Part shown: positions 1 through 7,306 of the stretch, piece by piece
Layout of the letters: the number at the start of each line of letters is the position of its first letter
Position numbering within the stretch: position 1 is the stretch's first letter
Assembly (NCBI RefSeq): GCF_024170005.1
Contig: NZ_JALJXJ010000013.1
Coordinates: 62,001-126,000, forward strand
DNA: 64,000 bases
Reading direction: 5' to 3'
Origin: Azospirillum lipoferum
Lineage (GTDB): Bacteria > Pseudomonadota > Alphaproteobacteria > Azospirillales > Azospirillaceae
Made by a program: the position numbers and the translations under genes
The notes under the pieces: model-generated
What the model was told of the DNA's origin: nothing
The model's database searches: none
The model's input: the letters and a program-made list of their open reading frames with translations, nothing else

Positions 1-1536
1 ATAGCGCTGGAAATCCGGCGACAGATAGCCGACGCGCAAACGCCGTTCCGGATCGCGGCTCTCCACCGTATGCGGAGCGGCCGGGACCGCCGGCAGATGG
101 CGTTCGAAGGCGCGATGCTCGCGGAAGACCTCCACCGGATCGGCGCGGTCGTCGAAGCACAGGCAGAACAGCATGTTGGAGCGGATCGCCGCATCCTCCG
201 GCGCCCGGTCGAGCGCGGTGCGGAAGGCCGCCACCGCCTGCCCGTGCAGCCCCAGCGCCATCCAGGCGACCCCCAGATTGGAGCTGGCGAGCGCCATCTG
301 TCCCGGATCGCCGAGCCGCCTTGCGCGCTCCAGCGGCGGGATCGCCTCCTCCGCCGCGTTGGCGTCCAGCCGTAGCGTGCCGATGTTGACCCAGGCCGCC
401 GCATCGCCGGGCATCAGCGCCAGCGCCCGCCGGTGCCAGGACAGCGCCGCCTCCGGCTGCAAGGCCAGTTGGAAGGCGGATCCGGCATTGCCGGCCAGCG
501 CCGCGTCGCCGGGGGCGACCCGCAGCGCGCGCAGGCTCCACCGCGTCGCCCCCTCCACCCCCAGCGTCGCCCGCGCCAGTCCCAATCCCGACAGCGCCAG
601 TCCCGAGGCCGGCGCCAGCGCCAGCGCGTGGCGGTAAGCCCGCTCCGCCAGGGCCGTCCGCCGGCCATAGAGCCGCCCGGCCAGCGCCAGCACCAGCTCT
701 TCCGCCAGCGGCTCCAGCCTGACCAGCCGCGCCAGCCAGACCGGATCCTGCGTCGTCCCGCTCTCCAGGCTGCCCAGCGTCCGCAGCGCCGCCGGATGGC
801 CGGGAACCAGCATCAGCAGCCGGCAGGCCGCCCCTCTCCCACCGCCCAGCTGCATATATTGCTCCAGCGGCTCCACCATCTGCGGCGCCAGCTCGGCCAG
901 CGCGCGGAAGGCCGCCGCCGCCGCCTCCATCCGGCCGGCATCGCGCAGCGCCGCCCCCCGGTTGAAGGCCGCCAGCACCCGCTGCGGCTCCAGCCTCGAA
1001 GCCCGCCCGTACCAGTCTGCGGCCGGCAGGAAGCGCCCGCCATCGTACAGCGCGTCGCCCAGGCTCCCGGCGCTCTCTGCATCCGCAGGCTCCAGCGCCA
1101 TCGCGCGCTGAAGCGCCTGCGCCGCCGGCCCCTGCTGTCCCGCCCGCGTCAGCACCGCCGCCAGCAGCCGCGGCAGCGACGGGTCGAGCGGCGCCAGACG
1201 GGCGGCGGCCTGGAAGGCCGTCGCCGCCTCCGGCCAGCGCTCCGCCGCCTCCATCAGCCGGCCCAGGTTGGCATGGAAGAGCGGCTGCTTCGGGTCGGCC
1301 TTCACCGCCTGCCGGATCCGCTCGATCCCGTCGGCCAGCGCGCCGGTCTGCGCCTTGATCAGGCCGGACAGGTGCAGCGCGTCCGCCTGCTTCGGCAGCC
1401 GCTTCAGCACCTGTTCGTAGAGCGTCGCCGCCTCGGCAAGCTGCCCGTTCTGATGATGGGTGACGGCCCGGGTCAGCAGCGCCTGTGCGTCGGCGGTGCC
1501 CGCCGGGCGATGCGTCGGGCGATGGTTCGGTTTCAT
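1..1536 (-). CDS. TPR-repeat O-linked GlcNAc transferase-like (SPINDLY family) protein, 3' end cut by window
   Basis: Reading leftwards from the ATG at 1536 the frame stays open for 512 codons to base 1, so the C-terminus is outside the window. Nearly all of the visible protein is tandem TPR-type helices (repeated alanine/leucine-rich 34-residue units). Close to the window edge the sequence becomes RLRVGYLSPDFQRY, the characteristic entry into the catalytic domain of the SPINDLY/OGT family of nucleotide-sugar-dependent protein O-glycosyltransferases. In bacteria such proteins often glycosylate surface or flagellar proteins; the target here is unknown. No strong Shine-Dalgarno precedes the ATG (GAGAG lies about 15 nt upstream), so the start is approximate. 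Codon third positions are strongly G/C and the long opposite-strand frames here are shadows. The TPR array and family call are confident; the sugar donor and acceptor cannot be told. Confidence 0.8.
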   Translation of the reverse strand, partial: MKPNHRPTHRPAGTADAQALLTRAVTHHQNGQLAEAATLYEQVLKRLPKQADALHLSGLIKAQTGALADGIERIRQAVKADPKQPLFHANLGRLMEAAERWPEAATAFQAAARLAPLDPSLPRLLAAVLTRAGQQGPAAQALQRAMALEPADAESAGSLGDALYDGGRFLPAADWYGRASRLEPQRVLAAFNRGAALRDAGRMEAAAAAFRALAELAPQMVEPLEQYMQLGGGRGAACRLLMLVPGHPAALRTLGSLESGTTQDPVWLARLVRLEPLAEELVLALAGRLYGRRTALAERAYRHALALAPASGLALSGLGLARATLGVEGATRWSLRALRVAPGDAALAGNAGSAFQLALQPEAALSWHRRALALMPGDAAAWVNIGTLRLDANAAEEAIPPLERARRLGDPGQMALASSNLGVAWMALGLHGQAVAAFRTALDRAPEDAAIRSNMLFCLCFDDRADPVEVFREHRAFERHLPAVPAAPHTVESRDPERRLRVGYLSPDFQRY

Positions 1537-2158
1537 CCGCGTTCGGCACTCTCTGGTGGTCCGGCGGATAATGCTGGTCGGCCGGTCCCCCGACAAGCAA
1601 CAGTTCAAGCGCCAGTTCGGGCAACAGCCGGCGCTGCCGTTCGGCCAGGGCCGCTTCCCGGGCCCGCGCGCGGCGGCGCTGGTCCTCGGTGCGGGCGCGC
1701 AGCCGCTGTTCCTGGCGCAGCCGGGTGGCCAGCCGCCGCAGATCGTCGGCGACGCGGCTTTCCACCGCCGGCGGCAGGGCGCCCAGCGCCTCGCGGAAGT
1801 CGCCCAGCGTCGGAAAGCGGCTCCAGCCGCTGCGAAAAGCCGCCCACACCGCCTCGAAGGCAGCCATCCAGCGGTCGGCCGGCCATGCCGCCATCGCCCG
1901 CACGTCGGCCTCCAGCAGATCGGCGTCCGGCAGTTCCAGCGCGAAGCGGTCGGCCAGCTTCTCCAGCCCGATCAGCACATTCTCGATGCCGACCGGCGGC
2001 GTCAGCGTGCCGATCGCCTGCTCCACCCGCTCGGCCAGCGCGCCGATCTCGTCGGGCGTCAGGTCCTGCGTCTCGAACCGCAGATCCGCGACCTCAAGCC
2101 TGGCCAGCGAGGCGAAGGCGCAGGGCAGCGAGGGTTTCACGGTTGCGGCCGGCGGCAT
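1537..2158 (-). CDS. Unrecognised protein, no stop codon before the downstream TPR gene
   Basis: From an ATG at 2158 (or GTG at 2140) the minus strand encodes about 205 residues with the G/C-ending codon pattern of a real gene. It starts MPPAATVKPSLPC, has a Trp/Phe-rich middle with the pattern WxxFRSGWSRFPTLGDFREAL, and ends in an Arg/Glu/Ala-rich segment likely to be a coiled helix. I do not recognise the family. The tryptophan-rich middle resembles small proteins found with phage or plasmid replication genes, which is weak evidence. It overlaps the 3' end of the upstream HTH gene by 65 bp, suggesting translational coupling. The odd feature is that this frame contains no stop codon: it continues through the whole TPR gene in another phase to the window edge. 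The left boundary given is therefore only where the TPR gene begins, not an observed stop. Confidence 0.45.
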
Positions 2159-2897
2159 CGGGTGCGGCCCGCAGGGAACCGGAGCGGAGATCGGGGCGGC
2201 GGTCATGGCGGAACTCCCGGCGGAACTGGGGGGCGGAAGACTGGATGGACGGCTGGGCAGCCGGTGCGGCCGGCTGTTCGGTAGGCTGTTCGGCCGGGGC
2301 CACCAGCTCCCGGGCGATCCAGCGGCGCCAGGCGGCCCCCGGATCCGGCGGGCGGTAGCCGTTGCGGTGGTGGGCCCTGCGGCACCAGGACACGAACTTC
2401 GCCGTCACCCGGCCGGCGTCGACCTCCGGCCGCACCAAAGCCGCCCAGGCCAGATCGGCGGCATCCGGCTGCCAGTCCGCCGGCAACGCCTCATCCCGGC
2501 CAGCCATCCCCCCGTCCGAGGGGGAGGAGGATTCAGGATTCCGAGAATCCAAGGAAAAGCCGGCCGGCGAACCGCTGCTGTCAGCCGGCTGACAGGAGAT
2601 GCCGGCGGTGAAACCCTCCATCCCCGCCAGCTGATAGGCGAACCCGCGCAGGCCCCGCCGCGGCTTGGCGCAGACCAGCGCCGCCGATTCCGGCAGGGTC
2701 TTCTCTTGCAGCCCCTTCAGCACGGCGTTGAACCAGGCACGGCTTTGCCCAAGCTCCTCGGCCAGCTCCCCTTGCGTGGCGGTGCAGACACCGTCGCGGT
2801 CGGCATGGGCGTAGAGCGCGGACAACACCGCAATGTCGGCGGCCTGGATGCCGGGCACGGCAATCCAGCGCCTGTACATGTCGATGTATGGCTTCAT
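2094..2897 (-). CDS. HTH (winged-helix) protein of the origin region
   Basis: 267 residues. The N-terminal ~95 residues (MKPYIDMYRRW...) look like a winged-helix/MarR-like DNA-binding fold: helices around residues 20-35 (ADIAVLSALYAHADRDG), then a helix-turn-helix around 40-65 (TQGELAEELGQSRAWFNAVL). The middle is Ser/Pro/Gly-rich and probably disordered. A second conserved-looking block near residues 140-180 contains WRRAHHRNGYRPPDPG-type residues, followed by an Ala/Pro/Gln tail. Proteins of this build occur beside replication genes in plasmids and phages, and here it faces away from an iteron origin. I infer a role in replication or its control, but nothing in the sequence proves this. GGGTAAAG upstream of the ATG is a weak ribosome site. 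Confidence 0.65.
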   Translation of the reverse strand: MKPYIDMYRRWIAVPGIQAADIAVLSALYAHADRDGVCTATQGELAEELGQSRAWFNAVLKGLQEKTLPESAALVCAKPRRGLRGFAYQLAGMEGFTAGISCQPADSSGSPAGFSLDSRNPESSSPSDGGMAGRDEALPADWQPDAADLAWAALVRPEVDAGRVTAKFVSWCRRAHHRNGYRPPDPGAAWRRWIARELVAPAEQPTEQPAAPAAQPSIQSSAPQFRREFRHDRRPDLRSGSLRAAPDAAGRNRETLAALRLRLAGQA

Positions 2898-3070
2898 TGC
2901 TTTACCCGTCTGTCGGTCGGTCCGTGGACGGGTGGAGACAAGGAAAGAGCGTCAACGGACTCGCACTGAATCCGCTTGGCTTTGCGGGCCTGCCCTGCCA
3001 TCATGGAGTCGCCAAACAGCCAGATGTGGGGTGCCCGGGGTTCCCTCGGTCTCCTCCGTCCGACACGAAG

Positions 3071-3094
3071 GGCCCGGAGCAATCCGGGCCTTTT
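3071..3094 (+). terminator. Rho-independent terminator, plus strand
   Basis: An 8-bp perfect stem GGCCCGGA (3071-3078) / TCCGGGCC (3083-3090) with loop GCAA is followed directly by TTTT (3091-3094). The T-tract lies only on the right side, so it terminates plus-strand transcription. No plus-strand protein gene lies upstream. Confidence 0.7.
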
Positions 3095-3212
3095 GTGTTT
3101 GCGGAGGTTGTTCCTCCATCAACTCATGCTCTTCACTCCTTCACAGAACACGGGGCTGCAAGAACCCGTGGCGCCGGCCAGCCTCTGGCATGGGCGCATG
3201 TCGATGGCGTAA

Positions 3213-3234
3213 GGGCGGTTTTCGCCCGTTTTTT
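3213..3234 (+). terminator. Second rho-independent terminator, plus strand
   Basis: A short GC stem GGGCG (3213-3217) / CGCCC (3223-3227) is followed by G and six T residues (3229-3234). The orientation is rightward, as for the terminator at 3071. The 5-bp stem makes it weaker. Confidence 0.55.
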
Positions 3235-3373
3235 GAAATGTGTACGTCCCGTTGCGTGTCTGTCCACGGTCTTGGAAAAATCGTCCGCAGACGGCATTTC
3301 GCGGACACCCGCTTGGATTCTTGCGGAGGAATCAAGCACTTGCTCCGCCGCTGTCCCGGCTGCCCATCGTCAA

Positions 3374-3939
3374 GTGTCGCCGTTGTGCCGAAAGATTCGG
3401 GTCCAAACGTCGTCGTTGTGCCGAAAGATTCTTGGGAGCCAGCGGCTTGCGGCGACGGGAGGACCGCTTTGAACGTCGTCGTTCTGCCGAATGATCGAGC
3501 GGATCCCGCCCCTCTCCCCCCCTCTCCGGGATGGAATCGGCGGAGAATCGGGTGGGAATCGGCCCTTCGCCGGATCGTCCGAACGTCGCCGTTCTGCCAG
3601 TCGATGGGCTCCAAAGGGGGGTTCAGGCCGGATTCGGAGACTGCGCAGAGGACAATAACATAATGAAATCAATGGACTGGCCTGAAAGTCCCCTACTCCG
3701 CCCCTCTCCGGCACGGCAGAACGCAGACGTTGGCGCCGCCGCCGGCCGGCCGGAGCCGGTCCGCCCCGGCTCCCGCCTCCGTCCGGACTCCCTCCGAGCG
3801 CCCCCCGCCGCCGCCGGCCGGAAAAACTGGCAGAACGGCGACGTTCGGACGGTCAATCGACGCCGTCCCCGGGAATCTTTCGGCAGAACGGCGACGTTTG
3901 AGCCGATGCTGTGGAACAGGGCGGCGGGCTTGTGGATTA
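3374..3939. other. oriV: Iteron-type replication origin (oriV) upstream of repA
   Basis: At least seven copies of an iteron with core GTCGYCGTTSTGCC are visible. Four are in plus orientation (3374-3398, 3405-3431, 3471-3497, 3581-3605) and three inverted (3714-3732, 3829-3848, 3873-3900). Several extend to a further CGAAAGATTC. A 22-bp segment at 3577-3598 is repeated exactly, inverted, at 3829-3850. Between the two arms lies the only AT-rich stretch of the region (about 3650-3675, ACAATAACATAATGAAAT), a good candidate for the unwinding element. TGTGGATTA at 3931-3939 is one mismatch from the complement of the DnaA box TTATCCACA. Iterons beside a gene for an RPA-family initiator are the expected binding sites of that initiator. 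The mirror arrangement is directly seen; origin function is inferred. Confidence 0.85.
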
Positions 3940-3985
3940 TGGGTCAGACCCTTTTGAAGCCGCACAGGACCCGCGGAGAGATCGC

Positions 3986-4933
3986 ATGACCCAGACCACC
4001 AACGCCGAGCTGCTCGACCGGCCGCTGCAATTGGCTCTGCGGCTCGATTCCCCGCTGACCGGCGACGTCCAGAACGACCGCCACATGATGGTCTACAGCC
4101 TGTTCGGCCTGTCGAAGGACAAGGCGGAATCGCTGCCGACCTATGATGACGGCAAGGTGCGGATCGAGGTGCGGGCGCCGAAGAATGTCGGTGTCGCGAC
4201 GATCTGGGACAAGGCGGTGCTGCTCTACGCCATCTCGCTGCTGCGCGAGAAGATGGAATCCGGCAAGGGCCCGTCCAAGCTGGGCGAACTGCATTTCACC
4301 ACCAGCGACCTCCAGCGCATCGTCGGCAAGACCGCCGGCGGCAGCGCCTACGACAAGATCGAAGGCGCGCTGGAGCGGCTTCAGGGCACGCAGATCAAGA
4401 CCAACCTGGAAACCGGCGGCGAGGGCGAAAGCGGCGCCTTCTCCTGGATTTCCGACTACAAGCTGCTGTACCAGCGCAAGAAGGACGGCGAACGGGCGGT
4501 GCGCGGGCTGAAGCTGACGCTGTCGGGCTGGGTCACCCGCGCGGCGCTGGGCCATAATCTGCTGAGCTATGACGACCAGTATTTCGCGCTGAAGCCGGTG
4601 GAAAAGCGGCTCTACGAGATCGCGCGCGCCCACCTCGCCCGCGGCCATGCCTTCTGGATGGCGCTGGAGCCCCTGCGCAAGCGCGTCGGCTCCGACAACG
4701 ATCTGCGCAAGTTCAAGAACGCGCTGGGTCCCGTGCTGGCCGCCGACCGCATTCCCGGCTATGGCGTCCGCATCGTCGAGACGGCGGAATACAAGGAGAC
4801 GATGAAGGCCCGTGGCGCCGTGCTCGGCCGCGTGCTGAACGCCGACCTGCCGGTGCTGTTCTGGAAGAAGGACCAGGGCCAGCCGGAAAACTGGATCGAC
4901 GTTCCCAAGGTCGAATACGACGAAACGGTCTGA
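3986..4933 (+). CDS. repA: Plasmid replication initiator, RPA (replication initiator protein A) family
   Basis: 315 residues starting MTQTTNAELLDRPLQ. I chose this start because GGAGAG precedes it at the right distance; an upstream in-frame start at 3911 would have no such site. The layout is that of the RPA family of alphaproteobacterial plasmid initiators. There is an N-terminal segment with NDRHMMVYSLFGLSK, a first winged-helix region with GVATIWDKAVLLYAISLL (residues ~70-90), a second DNA-binding region around residues 190-240 (LKLTLSGWVTRAALGHNLLSYDDQYF), and a C-terminal LFWKKDQ. It would bind the iterons immediately upstream and recruit the replication machinery. It is followed after a short gap by parA and parB, giving a complete replication/partition module. 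Family assignment is by pattern, not by search. Confidence 0.88.
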   Translation: MTQTTNAELLDRPLQLALRLDSPLTGDVQNDRHMMVYSLFGLSKDKAESLPTYDDGKVRIEVRAPKNVGVATIWDKAVLLYAISLLREKMESGKGPSKLGELHFTTSDLQRIVGKTAGGSAYDKIEGALERLQGTQIKTNLETGGEGESGAFSWISDYKLLYQRKKDGERAVRGLKLTLSGWVTRAALGHNLLSYDDQYFALKPVEKRLYEIARAHLARGHAFWMALEPLRKRVGSDNDLRKFKNALGPVLAADRIPGYGVRIVETAEYKETMKARGAVLGRVLNADLPVLFWKKDQGQPENWIDVPKVEYDETV

Positions 4934-5037
4934 TTTCCTGACCGTCCGGCCACCTCCGTTCGGTAGACACCCGTTGCCGGAGTCGCGACGACTTGGTAGT
5001 CTCCCTGCCGACCGGTGCCGGGGCAGGAGGACGGGGC

Positions 5038-6060
5038 GTGACAGGGGAACAGTTGAAGGCGTTGCGGGAACGGCGCGGCCTGACCCAGACGCAGATGGCG
5101 GCGTTCGTCAATGAGTTGACCGGCCGCAAATATGACAAGCAGCGGCTCAGCAAATGGGAAACCGGCAAGGAGGCCCTGCCCCGCGACGTGCTGGGCCGGC
5201 TTCTGCTGCTGGATCTCGAACGGCCGGAAAGCGCCCTGCCCCGCCGCGGCACCACCGTCGCCGTCGGCTTGCAGAAGGGCGGCACCGCCAAGACCGCCAC
5301 CTCCATCAACCTCGCTTTCATCCTGGCGCGGGCCGGCAACCGCGTCCTGCTGGTCGACGCCGATCCGCAGGGCAATGCCACCGTCCATGTCGGCGTGCCG
5401 CAGGCCGACATCGTCGCGCTGACGGAGGCCGGGAAGGTCCTCTACCACGCGCTGATGGGGAAGACGCCGCTCGACGCGGTGATCCGCCCGACCAGCGTCG
5501 AGGGGCTGGACGTCGTCCCCTCCAGCATCGCGCTGGCCAGCGCCGATACCGAACTGCCCGGCAACCTGACCAACGCCCAGACGGCGCTGGCCGAGATGCT
5601 CGACGGCGTGCGGGAACGTTACGACGTGATCGTCATCGACTGCGCCCCCAACCTGGGTGCGGTGACGATCAACGCCCTGACCGCCGCCGATTACGTCCTG
5701 GTGCCCTGCCAGGCGGAACCGCACGCCATCCTCGGCGTCAGCGCCTTCCTCGACACCGTCGCCAAGATCCAGCGCCGCCTGAACCCGCGGCTGGAGCTGC
5801 TGGGCATCCTGCCGACCATGGTGAACCCGCGCCAGACCCAGGACCGCTCGTCGCTCGACGACATCCAGCGGCTGTGGGGCGACAGCCGCCGCGTGTTCCC
5901 GCCGGTGCCGCGCGCCACCATCTACGCCCAGGCGGCCGGCGCCAACGTCATCACGCTGGATGCCGACATCGGCGCGCCGGGGGTGGAGAGCTATGCTGCC
6001 ATCGCCGCCGCGCTGCTGACCGCCATGGGCCGTTTGCAGGAGACCGTCGATGCCGCCTAA
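5038..6060 (+). CDS. parA: ParA partition ATPase with N-terminal Xre-type HTH
   Basis: 340 residues from a GTG at 5038, chosen because AGGAGG (5025-5030) sits 7 nt upstream; an in-frame TTG at 4993 lacks a ribosome site. Residues ~4-60 form a Cro/Xre-like helix-turn-helix (EQLKALRERRGLTQTQMAAF ... RLSKWETGKEAL). Residues ~72 onward are a ParA/MinD P-loop ATPase with the deviant Walker A KGGTAKT (residues 80-86), the A' motif VDADPQGN (~106-113) and a Walker B-type VIVIDCAPN. ParA drives DNA segregation by ATP-dependent nucleoid binding; the HTH probably binds the promoter for autoregulation, as in type Ia partition systems. The gene overlaps parB by 11 bp. The stop region and downstream frame agree with an operon. 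Confidence 0.93.
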   Translation: MTGEQLKALRERRGLTQTQMAAFVNELTGRKYDKQRLSKWETGKEALPRDVLGRLLLLDLERPESALPRRGTTVAVGLQKGGTAKTATSINLAFILARAGNRVLLVDADPQGNATVHVGVPQADIVALTEAGKVLYHALMGKTPLDAVIRPTSVEGLDVVPSSIALASADTELPGNLTNAQTALAEMLDGVRERYDVIVIDCAPNLGAVTINALTAADYVLVPCQAEPHAILGVSAFLDTVAKIQRRLNPRLELLGILPTMVNPRQTQDRSSLDDIQRLWGDSRRVFPPVPRATIYAQAAGANVITLDADIGAPGVESYAAIAAALLTAMGRLQETVDAA

Positions 6061-6904
6061 GAAGCTGACCCGTCAGACCGCCGCCACCGTGCTCCAGGCC
6101 AAGGAGGCCGGCTTCGCCGCCGAGACCGACCGCCTGTTCGGGCTCAGCGGCGTGCTGCCCCGGTTGGTCGAGGTCGATCTGGCCGCCGTCGAGACCAACC
6201 CCGGCCAGCCGCGCACGGTGTTCGACGACGAGTCCCTGCGCTCGCTGGCGGAGTCCATCGCCCGCCACGGGTTGCAGCAACCCGTCCTCGTCCAGGAAGC
6301 GGCGGAGAAGGGCCGTTACCGGCTGGTGGCCGGCGAACGGCGGCTGCGCGCCCACCGGCTGCTCGGCCGCGGCACCATCGCCGCCATCATCACCAAGGGC
6401 CGGCCGGAAGAGATCGCGCTGATCGAGAATGTCCAGCGCGTGGACCTCGACGCCATCGACCTCGCCCGCGGCCTCTCCCAACTGATCGAGGCGCACGGCT
6501 ACACCCAGGCGGAGGTGGCGGCGGCCGTCGGCTGTTCGGAGGCCGAGGTGTCGAAGCGCCTGAAGGTGCTGCGTCTGCCCGACGACATCCTGGCCGATTA
6601 CCGCGCCAATCCCGACGCCGTGTCGCGCTCCGCCCTGGTCGAACTGGCCTTCGTCGAGGACGAGGCGGAGCTGCGCCGGCTGTGGCAGACGGCACGGACC
6701 GGCGGGCTGACCGTCGGTGCGGTGCGCGCCGCCCGTCCGGCGGCCTCCAGCTCGGCGGAACCGCTGCGGGTGCTGGGCAAGGCGATCAACCGGATGGACA
6801 AGGATCTGGCGGCCATCGACACCGTCGCCCAGGCCCTGCAGCGCGAGCACCGCGAACGCTTGCAGGCCCTGCGCGACCGCATCGACGCCCTGCTGAACGC
6901 GTGA
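6050..6904 (+). CDS. parB: ParB partition protein
   Basis: 284 residues, starting inside the last codons of parA. The ParB/Spo0J N-terminal domain is seen at ~38-135, with the CTPase/nuclease-fold signature GERRLRAH (95-102) and ENVQR (126-130). The HTH for parS binding is at ~150-176 (YTQAEVAAAVGCSEAEVSKRLKVL). The C-terminal ~40 residues are helical and charged, as expected for the dimerisation domain. Together with parA it forms the partition operon of this replicon. Candidate cognate palindromes lie 245-320 bp downstream. Confidence 0.93.
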   Translation: MPPKKLTRQTAATVLQAKEAGFAAETDRLFGLSGVLPRLVEVDLAAVETNPGQPRTVFDDESLRSLAESIARHGLQQPVLVQEAAEKGRYRLVAGERRLRAHRLLGRGTIAAIITKGRPEEIALIENVQRVDLDAIDLARGLSQLIEAHGYTQAEVAAAVGCSEAEVSKRLKVLRLPDDILADYRANPDAVSRSALVELAFVEDEAELRRLWQTARTGGLTVGAVRAARPAASSSAEPLRVLGKAINRMDKDLAAIDTVAQALQREHRERLQALRDRIDALLNA

Positions 6905-7306
6905 AGGTGCGGCTCCCGCAGAAAAGCGCATCTCCCTCTCCCGCCTCTCGCACAAACTTCGTTTGTGCTGACGGCGTCAGGCGGATCGAAGATCCGCTGA
7001 GAGCCCCGGGGAGAGGGTCGGGGTGAGGGGGATGCACTGCGTGCCTTCGACAAAAGTCCCTCCCCCCTACCCTAACCTTCTCCCCGGGGGAAGGCTTCAA
7101 CCTGATATCTGTGCACCTCGCACCATCATCATTGTAATGATGACCGAAGCTTTCGAACGCGAAAGCTCTTTCCGGTTGTGCTGCCAGCACATCGCATCCT
7201 AAAGCTGCTTTCGATTACGAAAGCCTCTGGCGCTCGGCCAGGGTGACCGCCTGCCCTGCCCCGTGTTAAGGATTGCCTGGAAAATCATCAAGGTCACGGA
7301 TCAGCA
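6905..7306. repeat. Palindrome-rich intergenic region after parB
   Basis: No gene is visible. Adjacent perfect hairpins occur: GCACAAAC/GTTTGTGC (6950-6957 and 6961-6968, loop TTC) and GCGGATC/GATCCGC (6981-6987 and 6991-6997, loop GAA). They are followed by a purine-rich GGGGAGAGGGTCGGGGTGAG block and a facing pyrimidine-rich block with CTCCCCGGGGGAAG near 7079-7093. This looks like one of the short palindromic intergenic repeats common in high-GC alphaproteobacteria. Further right are TCATCATT/AATGATGA (7126-7143) and the two GCTTTCG/CGAAAGC palindromes annotated separately. The hairpins nearest parB may also serve as its transcription terminator, though no T-tract follows. Confidence 0.55.
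7149..7224. promoter_or_regulatory. Pair of identical GCTTTCG-N4-CGAAAGC palindromes, candidate parS or operator
   Basis: Two 18-bp sites share identical 7-bp arms and differ only in the 4-bp centre: 7149-7166 (centre AACG) and 7207-7224 (centre ATTA). They are 58 bp apart, downstream of parB and upstream of the solute-binding protein gene at 7307. ParB-binding centromeres are typically such ~16-18 bp inverted repeats close to parAB. The sequence does not match the classical chromosomal parS, so an operator for the downstream gene is the alternative. Confidence 0.4.

Larger units (their letters stand above)
2898..3373. other. Non-coding leader side of the origin with two plus-strand terminators
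   Basis: No frame here looks like a gene: the ORFs are short, overlapping and poor in codon bias. The stretch separates the minus-strand HTH gene from the iteron array. It holds two rho-independent terminators that both point rightwards (annotated separately), although no plus-strand protein gene precedes them. That raises the possibility of short plus-strand RNAs. I saw no convincing sigma-70 promoter for them. Confidence 0.5.

Noticed and set aside
433..2358. 641-residue plus-strand frame opposite the TPR gene
   Set aside because: Arg/Gln/Pro-rich composition typical of an antisense frame in high-GC DNA; the minus strand encodes clear TPR and glycosyltransferase motifs.
2976..3212. 78-residue plus frame ahead of the second terminator
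   Set aside because: No ribosome site and no codon bias, and the first terminator lies inside it; a small RNA is a more economical explanation.
3986..6904. A repABC-type replication module
   Set aside because: The order is initiator then ParA then ParB, and the initiator is of the RPA family with iterons upstream; repABC has parAB-like genes before repC and the origin within repC.
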